DNA from: Basfia succiniciproducens
GTDB taxonomy: Bacteria; Pseudomonadota; Gammaproteobacteria; Enterobacterales; Pasteurellaceae
Direction: 5' to 3'
Assembly: GCF_011455875.1 (NCBI RefSeq)
Contig: NZ_CP015031.1
Span: 1,221,405-1,285,404 of the forward strand
DNA: 64,000 bases
This document shows, piece by piece, positions 28,191 through 36,854 of the stretch. The notes beneath the pieces were generated by a model. It ran no database searches, was not told the origin of the DNA, and saw nothing but the letters and a program-made list of their open reading frames with translations. Position numbers and translations under genes: made by a program. Within the stretch, counting starts at the first letter, position 1. Every line of letters begins with the position of its first letter.

Positions 28191-28208
28191 ACCATTTCTC
28201 CATAAAAA

Positions 28209-28229
28209 AACCCTGCCGAAACAGGGTCT
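28209..28229 (-). terminator. Terminator after trxA
   Basis: Stem of 6 bp with loop (ACCCTG, 9-nt loop, CAGGGT), followed on the minus strand by TTTTTTT. Confidence 0.85.
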
Positions 28230-28243
28230 TCTTTATTTTACAA

Positions 28244-28567
28244 TTAAAGGTTTTTCTCAACAAAAGCCGCTAATTGATTTTTTGGCAATGCACCGACTTG
28301 TGTACCGACTAATTGACCGTCTTTAAACATTAATAATGTCGGGATACTGCGAACGCCAAACTGAGCCGGCGTACCTTGGTTTTCATCAATATTAATTTTA
28401 ACGATTTTTACTTTGCCTGCTAATTCTGCGGCTAAATCGTCTAAAATTGGCGCAACCATACGGCAAGGACCGCACCATGGCGCCCATAAGTCAACCAATA
28501 CGGGTACATCTGATCTTAATACGTCGGCTTCAAATGAAGCGTCTGTTGCGTGTAATACTTCTGACAT
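28244..28567 (-). CDS. trxA: Thioredoxin
   Basis: General protein-disulfide reductase, kept reduced by thioredoxin reductase. 107 residues, the normal length for TrxA. The active site is WCGPC at residues 31-35 (C32, C35) inside [17 protein letters not shown]; the cis-proline motif [11 protein letters not shown] follows near 72-82. Start at ATG 28567 with an AAGGAAAG site. No extra domains, so it is the classical cytosolic form. Followed by its own terminator. Confidence 0.97.
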   Translation of the reverse strand: MSEVLHATDASFEADVLRSDVPVLVDLWAPWCGPCRMVAPILDDLAAELAGKVKIVKINIDENQGTPAQFGVRSIPTLLMFKDGQLVGTQVGALPKNQLAAFVEKNL

Positions 28568-28721
28568 AATCTTTCCTTTTTAACGAAACTGTTCATTTTA
28601 TATGGGAGCAAATCGGGCAAATTCAAGCTCTTGCGCCCGGAATTTTTAGCGATAATAACATAAGGATTTTAGATGTAAAACTATTGTTTTAATCGTTAAA
28701 ATCAAAGATAAAAACCAAAGT

Positions 28722-28757
28722 GCGGTAAAAAATCGCCGAATTTCGACCGCACTTTTA
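28722..28757 (-). terminator. Inverted uptake-signal pair after metB
   Basis: AAAGTGCGGTAAAAA and TCGACCGCACTTTT in inverted order just past the metB stop; the stem covers the 10-bp core and the minus strand continues into a moderately T-rich stretch. Confidence 0.55.
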
Positions 28758-28765
28758 CCATTTGC

Positions 28766-29875
28766 CTATTTAAATTGAGCGAAAGCCTGCGCCAAATCCG
28801 CTTTAATATCTTCGACGTTCTCTAAACCGACGGAAAAACGCAGCAAATCATTGGTCACACCGCGCGCAATTCGTTCTTCTGCTGGGATATCCATATGGGT
28901 TTGAGTGGTCGGATAAGTAATAAAACTTTCCGTGCCGCCAAGGCTTTCGGCAAACGTAATTAAATTAATGGCTTTCAAAAACGGATTTACCCAGTTTTCA
29001 TCCTGTAACCGGAATGACAACATACCGCCTTTATTCGGATAAAGTACGTCTTTGACCTGCGGCTGCGCTTTCAGAAATTCCGCAATCGCCGCCGCATTCG
29101 CCTGATGACGTTCCATACGCAACGCTAATGTTTTCAAACCGCGAATGGTTAGCCATGAATCAAAGGGCGATAATACGGCGCCCGCACCGTTTTGAATATA
29201 AAAGATACGCTCGCAAAGCGCCTGCCCTTTTGCTACCACTAAACCGGCTAGAGTATCGTTATGACCGGCAAGGTATTTCGTCGCACTATGAATCACAATA
29301 TCGGCGCCTAAATCCAACGGCCGGGAAAATACCGGCGTTAAGAATGTGTTATCTACAATTAATAATAAATTATATTTTTTGGCAATTTTAGCGATTTCCG
29401 TCACATTACATTCTTCCATCAACGGATTTGACGGGGTTTCCACAAAAATTGCCTTAGTGTTCGGCGTAATCGCTGCTTCAATCGCCTCCACTGAAGCCGT
29501 ATTGACATAAACCGGTTTCACGCTGTTGTTATTTTTATAGGCGAAATCCAGCAGACGATAGGTTCCGCCATAAACATCACTGGAAACAATCCACTCGTCC
29601 GGCGCCGTAAATAAGGTCATTAGCACTTGAATTGCCGCCATACCGGAAGAAAAGGCGAAACCCTGATCGCCGTTTTCCAATTTAGCGATTGTCTCTTCCA
29701 ATACCAAGCGGGTCGGATTTTTAGTGCGGGTGTAATCAAAGCCCGTACTTTCTCCGATACCTCGGTGACCATAAGCGGTGGAAAGGAAAATAGGTGTGGA
29801 TACCGCACCCGTGCGGGCATCCGACTTATTGCCCGCTTGCGCGAGAATAGTTTCAATAGAATAATTTTGTGTCAT
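28766..29875 (-). CDS. metB: Cystathionine gamma-synthase
   Basis: PLP enzyme making cystathionine from cysteine and an activated homoserine in methionine synthesis. 369 residues. The PLP lysine is K200 in HSATKYLAGHND; SSGMAAI (76-82), VETPSNP (145-151) and DNTFLTP (175-181) are family motifs. Compared with E. coli MetB (386) it lacks about 15 residues after VLYP: the usual HPxH-containing loop is missing and VLYPNKGGMLSF (277-288) runs straight into the next strand. My recollection is that the H. influenzae protein has the same short form. A cystathionine beta-lyase or OAH sulfhydrylase role cannot be excluded on sequence alone. An inverted uptake-signal pair lies just downstream (28720-28760). 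Confidence 0.88.
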   Translation of the reverse strand: MTQNYSIETILAQAGNKSDARTGAVSTPIFLSTAYGHRGIGESTGFDYTRTKNPTRLVLEETIAKLENGDQGFAFSSGMAAIQVLMTLFTAPDEWIVSSDVYGGTYRLLDFAYKNNNSVKPVYVNTASVEAIEAAITPNTKAIFVETPSNPLMEECNVTEIAKIAKKYNLLLIVDNTFLTPVFSRPLDLGADIVIHSATKYLAGHNDTLAGLVVAKGQALCERIFYIQNGAGAVLSPFDSWLTIRGLKTLALRMERHQANAAAIAEFLKAQPQVKDVLYPNKGGMLSFRLQDENWVNPFLKAINLITFAESLGGTESFITYPTTQTHMDIPAEERIARGVTNDLLRFSVGLENVEDIKADLAQAFAQFK

Positions 29876-29914
29876 AACATCTTACCTGTAAAAAATAAAA
29901 TTATTGTATTAGGC

Positions 29915-29932
29915 CCTGTTTATCTTTTATAA
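29915..29932 (+). repeat. Second copy of the 18-nt repeat found after fbp
   Basis: CCTGTTTATCTTTTATAA, identical to 17743-17760. Here the 3' half of the hairpin has decayed (AACCGGAT instead of AAACAGAC). The rest of 29876-30185 is AT-rich, holds one uptake signal near 29965, and shows no gene. Confidence 0.6.
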
Positions 29933-30185
29933 CCGGATATTTATTAAAAATACGAAAAAAATCAACCGCACTTTTCATTTAAACATCTTAATTTCTCTTT
30001 AAAAACAAAGCGTATTCGGAAAAATTGAATTTTTTAATTTTGTCATAAACTACGATTGGTTAAAAGCAGATTTTATACTTAAAAATCTTTGCCTGATTTT
30101 TAGCTTTCTTTTGTATGCTTTTTAATTGAATTGTATTTTTTTTCGGCTGACAACAAAAATTTTTAAATATTTTTTAAATTCACTG

Positions 30186-30213
30186 TTGACACCGAATCAG
30201 ATTTCCGTAAAAT
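30186..30213 (+). promoter_or_regulatory. Promoter of the tRNA cluster
   Basis: Perfect TTGACA (30186-30191), 16-bp spacer, TAAAAT (30208-30213), then a GC-rich stretch GCACGCC, the discriminator composition typical of stable-RNA promoters. Confidence 0.8.
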
Positions 30214-30245
30214 GCACGCCACTGACAGCGAATGTGTTAGCGAAA

Positions 30246-30321
<76 letters not shown>

Positions 30322-30331
30322 ATTACGCTAA

Positions 30332-30405
30332 GGCGTGTTAGCAAAGCGGTTATGCACTGGATTGCAAATCCATGTAGCTCGGTTCGACTCCGGGACACGC
30401 CTCCA
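30332..30405 (+). tRNA. cysT: tRNA-Cys (anticodon GCA)
   Basis: 74-nt tRNA with acceptor GGCGTGT/ACACGCC, anticodon GCA in the loop of TGGATTGCAAATCCA, T-loop GTTCGACTC and encoded UCCA end. Ten bases after tRNA-Gly, so co-transcribed. Confidence 0.97.
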
Positions 30406-30438
30406 TTAAATAGCCGTTAGTCAGTAAAAACGCACTCT

Positions 30439-30525
30439 GCCCGAGTGGTGAAATCGGTAGACACAAGGGATTTAAAATCCCTCGACTTTCGAGTCGTGGC
30501 GGTTCAAGTCCGCCCTCGGGCACCA
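30439..30525 (+). tRNA. leuZ: tRNA-Leu (anticodon TAA)
   Basis: 87-nt class II tRNA with a long variable arm (CGACTTTCGAGTCG), acceptor GCCCGAG/CTCGGGC, anticodon TAA and encoded ACCA end. Last gene of the cluster, followed by a terminator. Confidence 0.97.
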
Positions 30526-30552
30526 TTTTGAGTGGTAAAATTAAAAGAAAAG

Positions 30553-30576
30553 ATAGACGCATGAGCGTCTTTTTTT
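30553..30576 (+). terminator. Terminator of the tRNA operon
   Basis: AGACGC-ATGA-GCGTCT followed by TTTTTT about 30 nt past tRNA-Leu. Confidence 0.85.
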
Positions 30577-30620
30577 ATACCTGAAATTTGCCTTCCGCCC
30601 GAATAATTTTATCAATTACC

Positions 30621-30767
30621 CTACTTTTTCAAAATCTGTTTGATTAATAAAATTAACGCAATCAAATCGTCACTCAAACCAAGCAAACCGACAAAGGCTT
30701 CCGGCACAAGATCAATTGGTGACAGAATATAGAGAATAAGCAAAATAATTTTTATATTTTTCTTCAT
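30621..30767 (-). CDS. 48-residue DUF1232-like membrane miniprotein
   Basis: A small gene from ATG 30767 to TAG at 30621. The 48-residue product reads MKKNIKIILLILYILSPIDL then VPEAFVGLLGLSDDLIALIL and a short basic end (LIKQILKK). The core Y-x-L-S-P-I-D-L-V-P-E ... G-L-x-D-D is the signature of DUF1232 (YkvA-like) proteins. Known members are usually longer, so this is the minimal motif with hardly any flanking sequence. It stands alone between the tRNA terminator and a divergent phosphoesterase gene. Function unknown. The strong motif match is why I call it despite the length. Confidence 0.75.
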   Translation of the reverse strand: MKKNIKIILLILYILSPIDLVPEAFVGLLGLSDDLIALILLIKQILKK

Positions 30768-30905
30768 TGTAAACCTTGTCATTGCTGGGAAATAATAAAT
30801 CTATTCTAGCATTTCTGAAGCGAAAAAATGGCGAAACTTAATTTAATAAGTAAAGTGCGGTATAATTTTTCGAACTTTTTATGATTATTTTTAAAGGATT
30901 ATACT

Positions 30906-32000
30906 TTGGAACTTCGTCATTATATTATTTTTGCCGTTGCAACCCTTCTCCTGCAGCTTTTTTTGTATATTTTCAACCGCACTTTATTTTGGCTTTTTAG
31001 CGGTAAATTAACTCACCGATTGCGCTATTTTATCGGCTCTTTTACCTTTTTGACCGCAAACGGCATTATTTTTCTGACTATTTTCCGCATTCAACCGCTG
31101 TTTCGCCTAAGTGCGCTAATTTTGATTTTATTACTTTTTTCGGCATTTATCAGCGTAGGATTAGCTTTAACTTATAAGTTGTTGAAATCTTTTATAAATT
31201 CTTCAATTTTGAACCGCACTTTGCGAGCGGTTTACCCTATCGGCATGTTGATTTTAGTGGGTTTAAGCATTTATAACGCCTATACGCCGAAAGTGATTCA
31301 TTATCAGATCGAACTTGATAAACCGCTGAAAGCCATGCGCATTGCCGTTGCCAGCGATTTTCACTTAGGCAAATTATTCGGCAGCGAACAAATCGACAAA
31401 CTAGCCCGAATTATTGAGCGGGAAAAAGCGGATCTCGTATTATTGCCCGGTGATATTATGGACGATAATCTCAATGCTTATCTTGCGGAGCAAATGTCAA
31501 GCCATCTTGCAAAATTAAAGGCGCCGTTGGGCGTTTATGCGACGCTCGGTAATCACGATTTTTTTGGGCAGCAACAGGCGATTGCCGATGAAATAAATAA
31601 AACAGGCATAAAAGTATTGTGGGACGAAGCAGTGACTATCAATAATGAATTTGTTATAGTCGGACGCAATGACGATCTGAATAAAGCGCGTCCGACGACA
31701 AAGCGGTTATTGCAAAATGTGGATACCAACCTGCCTGTTTTTCTGATGGATCATCGACCTACCGAAGTCACGGAACATTCGGCGCTGCCTATTGATGTGC
31801 AGGTTTCCGGACATACTCACAACGGGCAGATCTTCCCGGCGAATCTGATTATTAAGGCTATGTATCGCTTAGGATACGGCTATGAAAAAATAGCTGACGG
31901 GCATTTTTTTGTTACTTCGGGTTATGGTTTTTGGGGAATTCCAATGCGCCTGGGGTCGCAATCCGAAATATTTATCATTGATGTAAAAGGAAAAAATTAA
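30906..32000 (+). CDS. Membrane-anchored calcineurin-like metallophosphoesterase
   Basis: Predicted inner-membrane phosphoesterase of the YaeI/YkuE type, 364 residues. The start is TTG at 30906, supported by an AAGGA site 7 nt upstream; no ATG fits. Four hydrophobic segments fill residues 5-125. The phosphoesterase domain follows with the dimetal ligands DFHLG (D151, H153), PGDIMDD (181-187), LGNHD (214-218) and GHTHNGQIF (302-310). Related proteins with N-terminal helices have been linked to removal of phosphate from lipid or UDP-sugar substrates, but the substrate here is unknown. Two reverse uptake signals lie inside the membrane part and each encodes NRTL; a third lies in front of the gene. 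Confidence 0.85.
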   Translation: MELRHYIIFAVATLLLQLFLYIFNRTLFWLFSGKLTHRLRYFIGSFTFLTANGIIFLTIFRIQPLFRLSALILILLLFSAFISVGLALTYKLLKSFINSSILNRTLRAVYPIGMLILVGLSIYNAYTPKVIHYQIELDKPLKAMRIAVASDFHLGKLFGSEQIDKLARIIEREKADLVLLPGDIMDDNLNAYLAEQMSSHLAKLKAPLGVYATLGNHDFFGQQQAIADEINKTGIKVLWDEAVTINNEFVIVGRNDDLNKARPTTKRLLQNVDTNLPVFLMDHRPTEVTEHSALPIDVQVSGHTHNGQIFPANLIIKAMYRLGYGYEKIADGHFFVTSGYGFWGIPMRLGSQSEIFIIDVKGKN

Positions 32001-32022
32001 GCCCGGAAGTATATTCCAAACA

Positions 32023-32061
32023 AAAGGGCCGATTTCCGTATCTTGCGGGAATCGGCCCTTT
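32023..32061. terminator. Bidirectional terminator between the phosphoesterase gene and metG
   Basis: AAAGGGCCGATT and AATCGGCCCTTT form a 12-bp stem (plus inner CCG/CGG pairs) between convergent genes, with T-rich flanks on both sides. Confidence 0.9.
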
Positions 32062-32079
32062 ATTTTTTACCGTCTTGAA

Positions 32080-34140
32080 TTACATTACGCGACTACCCGC
32101 TTTAACGCCAGCATCTACATCAAGCAAATATAAATCTTCACCGCCGGTGCCCGCCGATAAAATCATACCTTCAGACACGCCGAATTTCATTTTGCGCGGT
32201 GCAAGATTTGCCACCACAATCACAAAACGACCTTCAAGTTCTTCGGGGTTATTGTAGGCGCCTTTAATGCCGGACAATACCTGACGTTGCTCAAAGCCCA
32301 AATCCAGCTGAAATTTCAATAATTTTTTGCTTTCCGGCACTTCTTCGCATTTAATTACTTTTGCCACCCGTAAATCGATTTTGGCAAAATCATCAATGCT
32401 GATTTCAGGTTCAATCGGCTCAAAATCCGTTAAAAGTGCGGTGGATTTTTTCGAATTTTTTTCTTCTTTCTTAACTGTTGCATTAACGGTGGCATTTTCC
32501 GCTTTTGACGCTTCGATCATGGCATCGATTTGTTTAACGTCTAAACGGCTGAATAAGGCTTTAAACGGCGCAATACCATGGTTTAACAATGGTTGCGCTA
32601 AATTATCCCAGGTTAATTCCGCCTGTAGGAAAGCCTCCGAACGTTCCGCCAATTTAGGCAATACCGGTTTCAGATAGCCCATTAACACCCGGAAAAGTTG
32701 AATACCCATGGAACAAACCGCCTGCAATTCCGCTTCACGTCCTTCTTCTTTGGCAATCACCCAAGGCGCTTTATCATCCACGTATTTATTCGCTTTATCC
32801 GTTAACGCCATAATTTCACGGATAGCTTTACCGAATTCACGGTTTTCATAATAAGCGGCGATTTGCTCCGATTGCGCGATAAATTCGGCGAATAGCGGTT
32901 CATCTTCTAATTTATCCGCCAATTTACCATCAAAACGTTTTTGAATAAATCCGGCATTGCGCGAAGCCAAGTTAACCAGTTTATTAACTAAATCGGTATT
33001 AACGCGTTGTACAAAATCGTCCAGATTTAAGTCTAAATCGTCAATACGGTTACTGAGTTTTGCCGCATAGTAATAACGCAGGCATTCCGGATCCAAATGT
33101 TTCAGATAAGTTGCCGCCTGAATAAAAGTACCGCGGGACTTGGACATTTTTTCGCCGTTTACGGTCACATAACCGTGCACGAAAATATTTGTCGGTTTAC
33201 GATAATTCGCGCCGTCTAACATGGCAGGCCAAAACAGACTGTGGAAATACATAATATCTTTACCGATAAAATGATAAAGTTCCGTATTGCTATCTTTATT
33301 CCAAAAACGGTCAAAATCCAGATTTTCCCGTTTACATAAATTTTTAAACGACGCCATATAACCGATTGGCGCATCCAACCAAACATAGAAATATTTGTTT
33401 TCCGTGCCCGGGATTTTAAAACCGAAATACGGCGCATCGCGGGAAATATCCCATTGCTGCAAGCCCGCATCAAACCATTCCTGCATTTTGTTTGCCACCT
33501 CCGATTGCAACGCACCGGAACGGTTCCATTCTTTTAACATGGACTCAAAACTCGGCAAATCAAAGAAGAAATGTTCGCTTTCTTTAATTACGGGTGTTGC
33601 GCCGGAAACAGCGGAACGAGGGTTAATTAATTCCGTCGGGCTGTAAGTAGCCGAACACACTTCGCAGTTATCGCCGTATTGATCTTCCGCCTTGCATTTC
33701 GGGCAAGTCCCTTTCACAAAACGATCCGGCAGAAACATGGATTTTTCCGGGTCAAACAATTGAGAAATTGTGCGGCTTTTAATAAAACCGTTTTCTTTTA
33801 AGCGGCTATAAATTAATTCGGATAATTCTCGGTTTTCTTCCGAATGGGTGGAATGATAATTATCAAAGCTAATGTTAAATCCGCAGAAATCCGCATAATG
33901 CTTTTCTTTAACATCCGCAATTAATTGTTCCGGCGTAATGCCCATTTGGTCGGCTTTTAACATAATCGGCGTACCGTGCGCATCATCGGCGCATACAAAA
34001 TGGATCTCATTACCGCGCATACGCTGAAACCGCACCCAAATATCCGCCTGAATATGCTCAAGCATATGACCTAAATGAATCGGACCGTTAGCATAAGGCA
34101 ATGCGCAGGTCACTAAAATTTGACGATGTTGATTTGACAT
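32080..34140 (-). CDS. metG: Methionyl-tRNA synthetase
   Basis: Class I aminoacyl-tRNA synthetase charging initiator and elongator tRNA-Met. 686 residues, the long bacterial form. HIGH motif HLGH at residues 22-25; a zinc knuckle with CPKC and CEVC pairs near 145-161; KMSKS in [11 protein letters not shown]; and a C-terminal tRNA-binding (Trbp111-like) domain over about the last 105 residues ([20 protein letters not shown]) that promotes dimerisation. An uptake signal near 32429 falls in the poorly conserved linker just before that domain (KKSTALL). Divergent from mrp, as in E. coli. Confidence 0.98.
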   Translation of the reverse strand: MSNQHRQILVTCALPYANGPIHLGHMLEHIQADIWVRFQRMRGNEIHFVCADDAHGTPIMLKADQMGITPEQLIADVKEKHYADFCGFNISFDNYHSTHSEENRELSELIYSRLKENGFIKSRTISQLFDPEKSMFLPDRFVKGTCPKCKAEDQYGDNCEVCSATYSPTELINPRSAVSGATPVIKESEHFFFDLPSFESMLKEWNRSGALQSEVANKMQEWFDAGLQQWDISRDAPYFGFKIPGTENKYFYVWLDAPIGYMASFKNLCKRENLDFDRFWNKDSNTELYHFIGKDIMYFHSLFWPAMLDGANYRKPTNIFVHGYVTVNGEKMSKSRGTFIQAATYLKHLDPECLRYYYAAKLSNRIDDLDLNLDDFVQRVNTDLVNKLVNLASRNAGFIQKRFDGKLADKLEDEPLFAEFIAQSEQIAAYYENREFGKAIREIMALTDKANKYVDDKAPWVIAKEEGREAELQAVCSMGIQLFRVLMGYLKPVLPKLAERSEAFLQAELTWDNLAQPLLNHGIAPFKALFSRLDVKQIDAMIEASKAENATVNATVKKEEKNSKKSTALLTDFEPIEPEISIDDFAKIDLRVAKVIKCEEVPESKKLLKFQLDLGFEQRQVLSGIKGAYNNPEELEGRFVIVVANLAPRKMKFGVSEGMILSAGTGGEDLYLLDVDAGVKAGSRVM

Positions 34141-34295
34141 TAAAATAATCCTATTACGACTTATCTTTGATAAAAAAATTATCAGGATTTTACCTTAACT
34201 GCGGTATTTTTTCTACTTGAACTATATTTCGCTTAACAGAATCTCAATGTCGTGGTTAAATATCCGAGAATTTATCTCTACTATAGGATTCTATA

Positions 34296-35408
34296 ATGTC
34301 TATTATATATACCGATAATCTCAGCGCCGGGCAGCAAGCTCAAATACAAACCTTATTTCAACAGTATCGGCATCCCAGCTTAAAAAAAGATCTCATTGCG
34401 TTAAGTGCGGTGAAAAAAGCAGAAAAAGGCGGCGATACGTTACGCATTGAACTTTCGATGCCCTTTCCCTGGAATAGCGCTTTTGAACAATTAAAAGCGG
34501 ATTTGTCGGATAAATTGTTGTCCGCCACGGAAAGCAAAAATATCAAATGGCAATTAACCTATCAAATCGCTACCTTAAAACGCGCAAACAACCAACCTGC
34601 GGTGAAAGGGGTTAAAAATATTATTGCCGTTACTTCGGGCAAAGGCGGGGTTGGTAAATCGACCGTTAGCGTAAACCTGGCACTGGCATTGCAAGCCCAA
34701 GGCGCCCGTGTCGGTATTTTGGACGCGGATATTTACGGCCCTTCAATTCCCCATATGTTAGGCGCGCCGGATCAACGTCCGACTTCGCCGGACAACCAAC
34801 ATATCACGCCGATCCAGGCTCACGGATTATTCGCCAACTCTATCGGTTTTCTGATGGATGAAGAAAATGCCACGGTTTGGCGCGGTCCGATGGCAAGCAG
34901 TGCATTGAGCCAGTTATTAAACGAAACCTTATGGCCGGATTTGGATTATTTAGTGATCGACATGCCGCCGGGTACCGGGGACATTCAGCTTACTTTATCG
35001 CAACAAATCCCGGTAACCGGTGCGGTAGTAGTGACAACTCCGCAGGATATCGCATTGCTTGACGCTGTTAAAGGCATTTCCATGTTTAACCGAGTTTCCG
35101 TGCCCGTATTAGGCATTGTGGAAAATATGTCTATGCATATTTGTTCAAACTGCGGTCATCATGAAGCGATTTTCGGCACAGGCGGCGCCGAACGAATCGC
35201 ACAAAAATACCATGTTGAAATGCTGGGACAATTACCGTTACACATTTGTTTGCGTGAAGATTTAGATAAAGGCACGCCGACGGTCGTTTCAAATTCAAAT
35301 CAGGAAATCCGCGATGCTTTCATGCAATTAGCGGAAAAAATCGGCTACGAACTTTATTTCCAGGGTGCCGTTATTCCGAGCGAAATTATGTTTCGTGAAG
35401 TGAAATAA
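34296..35408 (+). CDS. mrp: Iron-sulfur cluster carrier ATPase Mrp/ApbC
   Basis: P-loop ATPase of the Mrp/NBP35 family that binds and transfers [4Fe-4S] clusters. 370 residues, with a short MIP18-like N-terminal region (about 1-95) and then the deviant Walker A motif SGKGGVGKST (about 111-120), DADIYGPSIP and DMPPGTGDIQ. The bridging cysteines are in HICSNCGHHEAIFG (a CxxC near residues 282-285). Start at ATG 34296 after an AGGA site. Divergent from metG. An uptake signal near 34403 in the variable N-terminal domain encodes LSAVKK. Confidence 0.95.
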   Translation: MSIIYTDNLSAGQQAQIQTLFQQYRHPSLKKDLIALSAVKKAEKGGDTLRIELSMPFPWNSAFEQLKADLSDKLLSATESKNIKWQLTYQIATLKRANNQPAVKGVKNIIAVTSGKGGVGKSTVSVNLALALQAQGARVGILDADIYGPSIPHMLGAPDQRPTSPDNQHITPIQAHGLFANSIGFLMDEENATVWRGPMASSALSQLLNETLWPDLDYLVIDMPPGTGDIQLTLSQQIPVTGAVVVTTPQDIALLDAVKGISMFNRVSVPVLGIVENMSMHICSNCGHHEAIFGTGGAERIAQKYHVEMLGQLPLHICLREDLDKGTPTVVSNSNQEIRDAFMQLAEKIGYELYFQGAVIPSEIMFREVK

Positions 35409-35420
35409 ATCCTTACAAAC

Positions 35421-35460
35421 AAAAGTGCGGTGAAAATTTTAAAAATTTCACCGCACTTTT
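35421..35460. terminator. Inverted uptake-signal terminator between mrp and epmA
   Basis: AAAAGTGCGGTGAAAATTTT followed directly by its near-perfect inverted partner; an almost uninterrupted 19-bp stem between convergent genes, followed by TTTTATTTT. Confidence 0.88.
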
Positions 35461-35493
35461 TTTATTTTATACAATTTGTTCTATATCGTTTAA

Positions 35494-36465
35494 CTAAGCA
35501 TTATTCACACCAAACGCCATCACTTCTTCAATGCGATTAGCATTTAACGCCGCCATCAGTAAACGGTCAACACCTAACGCAACGCCCGCACAATTCGGCA
35601 TACCGGCTTCCAGAGCCGCCAATAAACGCTTATCAATAGCCCGTTGCGGCAGACCCGTTTTTTCACGTTGGCGGTTATCCCGTTCAAAACGAATGATTTG
35701 CTCGTTCGCATCCGTTAATTCGTTAAAACCGTTAGCCAGCTCCAACCCTTTGAAATAAAATTCAAAACGCTCCGCCACCCGATGATCTTCAGAACTGATT
35801 TGTGCTAAAGCCGCTTGACTGGCAGGAAAATGATAAATAACCGCCGGACGGGTTTGCCCGATTTGCGGTTCAACAACCGTGCTGAAAAGAAATTCTAACA
35901 AAGTATCCCGTTCTTCATTTTCATCGCACATAAAATGATGTTCGCGCGCTTTCGCTACCAGCTCCGCTCGCGGTGCGGAAAGCGGATCCAGCCCCACATA
36001 TTGCTGAAAAACGAATTGGTAACTGAAACTTTCCGCCGGTTCGCAATCTAAAATCTGTTGCAATAAATCGTCCACTTCGTTGATTAAGCGATACATATCA
36101 AAATGCGGACGATACCATTCCAACATAGTAAATTCCGGATTATGACGACTACCCGCCTCTTCATTACGAAACACACGGCAAATCTGGAAAATCGCACCGC
36201 TACCTGCAGCAAGCAGACGTTTCATATGATATTCCGGGCTGGTCATCAACCATAAGGTCTTTGAATTTTCACCAATCGGCGCGATAAATTCCGTATTAAA
36301 TGTGGATAAATGCACATCGGTAACGCCGAACTCGCTTAACACCGGTGTTTCCACTTCCAACAAACCTCGCTCGGTAAAAAACTTACGGATTTCTCTGATA
36401 ATTTTTGCACGGGTAAAAAGAGTTTTTATCGGCGCGCTTGGCTGCCATAGTTCTTGTTCAAACAT
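35494..36465 (-). CDS. epmA: Elongation factor P lysyl-lysine ligase EpmA
   Basis: LysRS paralogue (also called GenX/PoxA/YjeA) that attaches beta-lysine to a lysine of elongation factor P, which helps ribosomes through polyproline stretches. 323 residues, lacking the N-terminal anticodon-binding domain of true LysRS, the defining feature. Class II motifs: [16 protein letters not shown] (motif 1 region), [20 protein letters not shown] (motif 2), and [14 protein letters not shown] (motif 3). Divergent from frdA, the same neighbourhood as in E. coli. Its partners epmB and efp are not in the window. Confidence 0.95.
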   Translation of the reverse strand: MFEQELWQPSAPIKTLFTRAKIIREIRKFFTERGLLEVETPVLSEFGVTDVHLSTFNTEFIAPIGENSKTLWLMTSPEYHMKRLLAAGSGAIFQICRVFRNEEAGSRHNPEFTMLEWYRPHFDMYRLINEVDDLLQQILDCEPAESFSYQFVFQQYVGLDPLSAPRAELVAKAREHHFMCDENEERDTLLEFLFSTVVEPQIGQTRPAVIYHFPASQAALAQISSEDHRVAERFEFYFKGLELANGFNELTDANEQIIRFERDNRQREKTGLPQRAIDKRLLAALEAGMPNCAGVALGVDRLLMAALNANRIEEVMAFGVNNA

Positions 36466-36706
36466 AAAAATACTTCAAAATAAAAAAATAATCCCGTCTA
36501 TTATAAATAAACGGGCTTATATTCCCAATGAAATTATTATCAATAGATTTTATATTGTGCTGAATTTATCTATTAGCGGTGAAAATAAGCAGTAATTAAG
36601 TAATTCATTTAAAGTTAAGATTTATATGTTTTATTTCAAAATATCAATTTGAGAAGTACAAAATATGCAATCTCACACATAAGCGTACACTTATTAAAAT
36701 CACTTT

Positions 36707-36747
36707 TTTGAGGTAGATCACAAAAGAGCTATTCTTCTGTATAAAAT
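36707..36747 (+). promoter_or_regulatory. FNR/CRP-like box and -10 element of frdABCD
   Basis: TTGAG-GTAG-ATCAC (36708-36721) fits the FNR site TTGATnnnnATCAA at 8 of 10 positions. Shifted by one base the same DNA reads TTTGA-GGTAGA-TCACA, 9 of 10 for CRP, with the same centre (36714.5). TAAAAT at 36742-36747 gives a start near 36754 and a box at about -40. The rest of 36466-36854 is AT-rich with no gene. Confidence 0.65.
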
Positions 36748-36854
36748 AATAAAAAAGAGTTAGTAATAATGCCGATTAATGGCAAAATATAGCGGAAGGG
36801 CAATTTTAACTGCCTGAATTATTTACTTTTATCAACTCTACTGGGGAGAATATC

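Noticed and set aside
29876-29914. MetJ boxes in front of metB
   Set aside because: No tandem AGACGTCT-like 8-mers are present in the leader.
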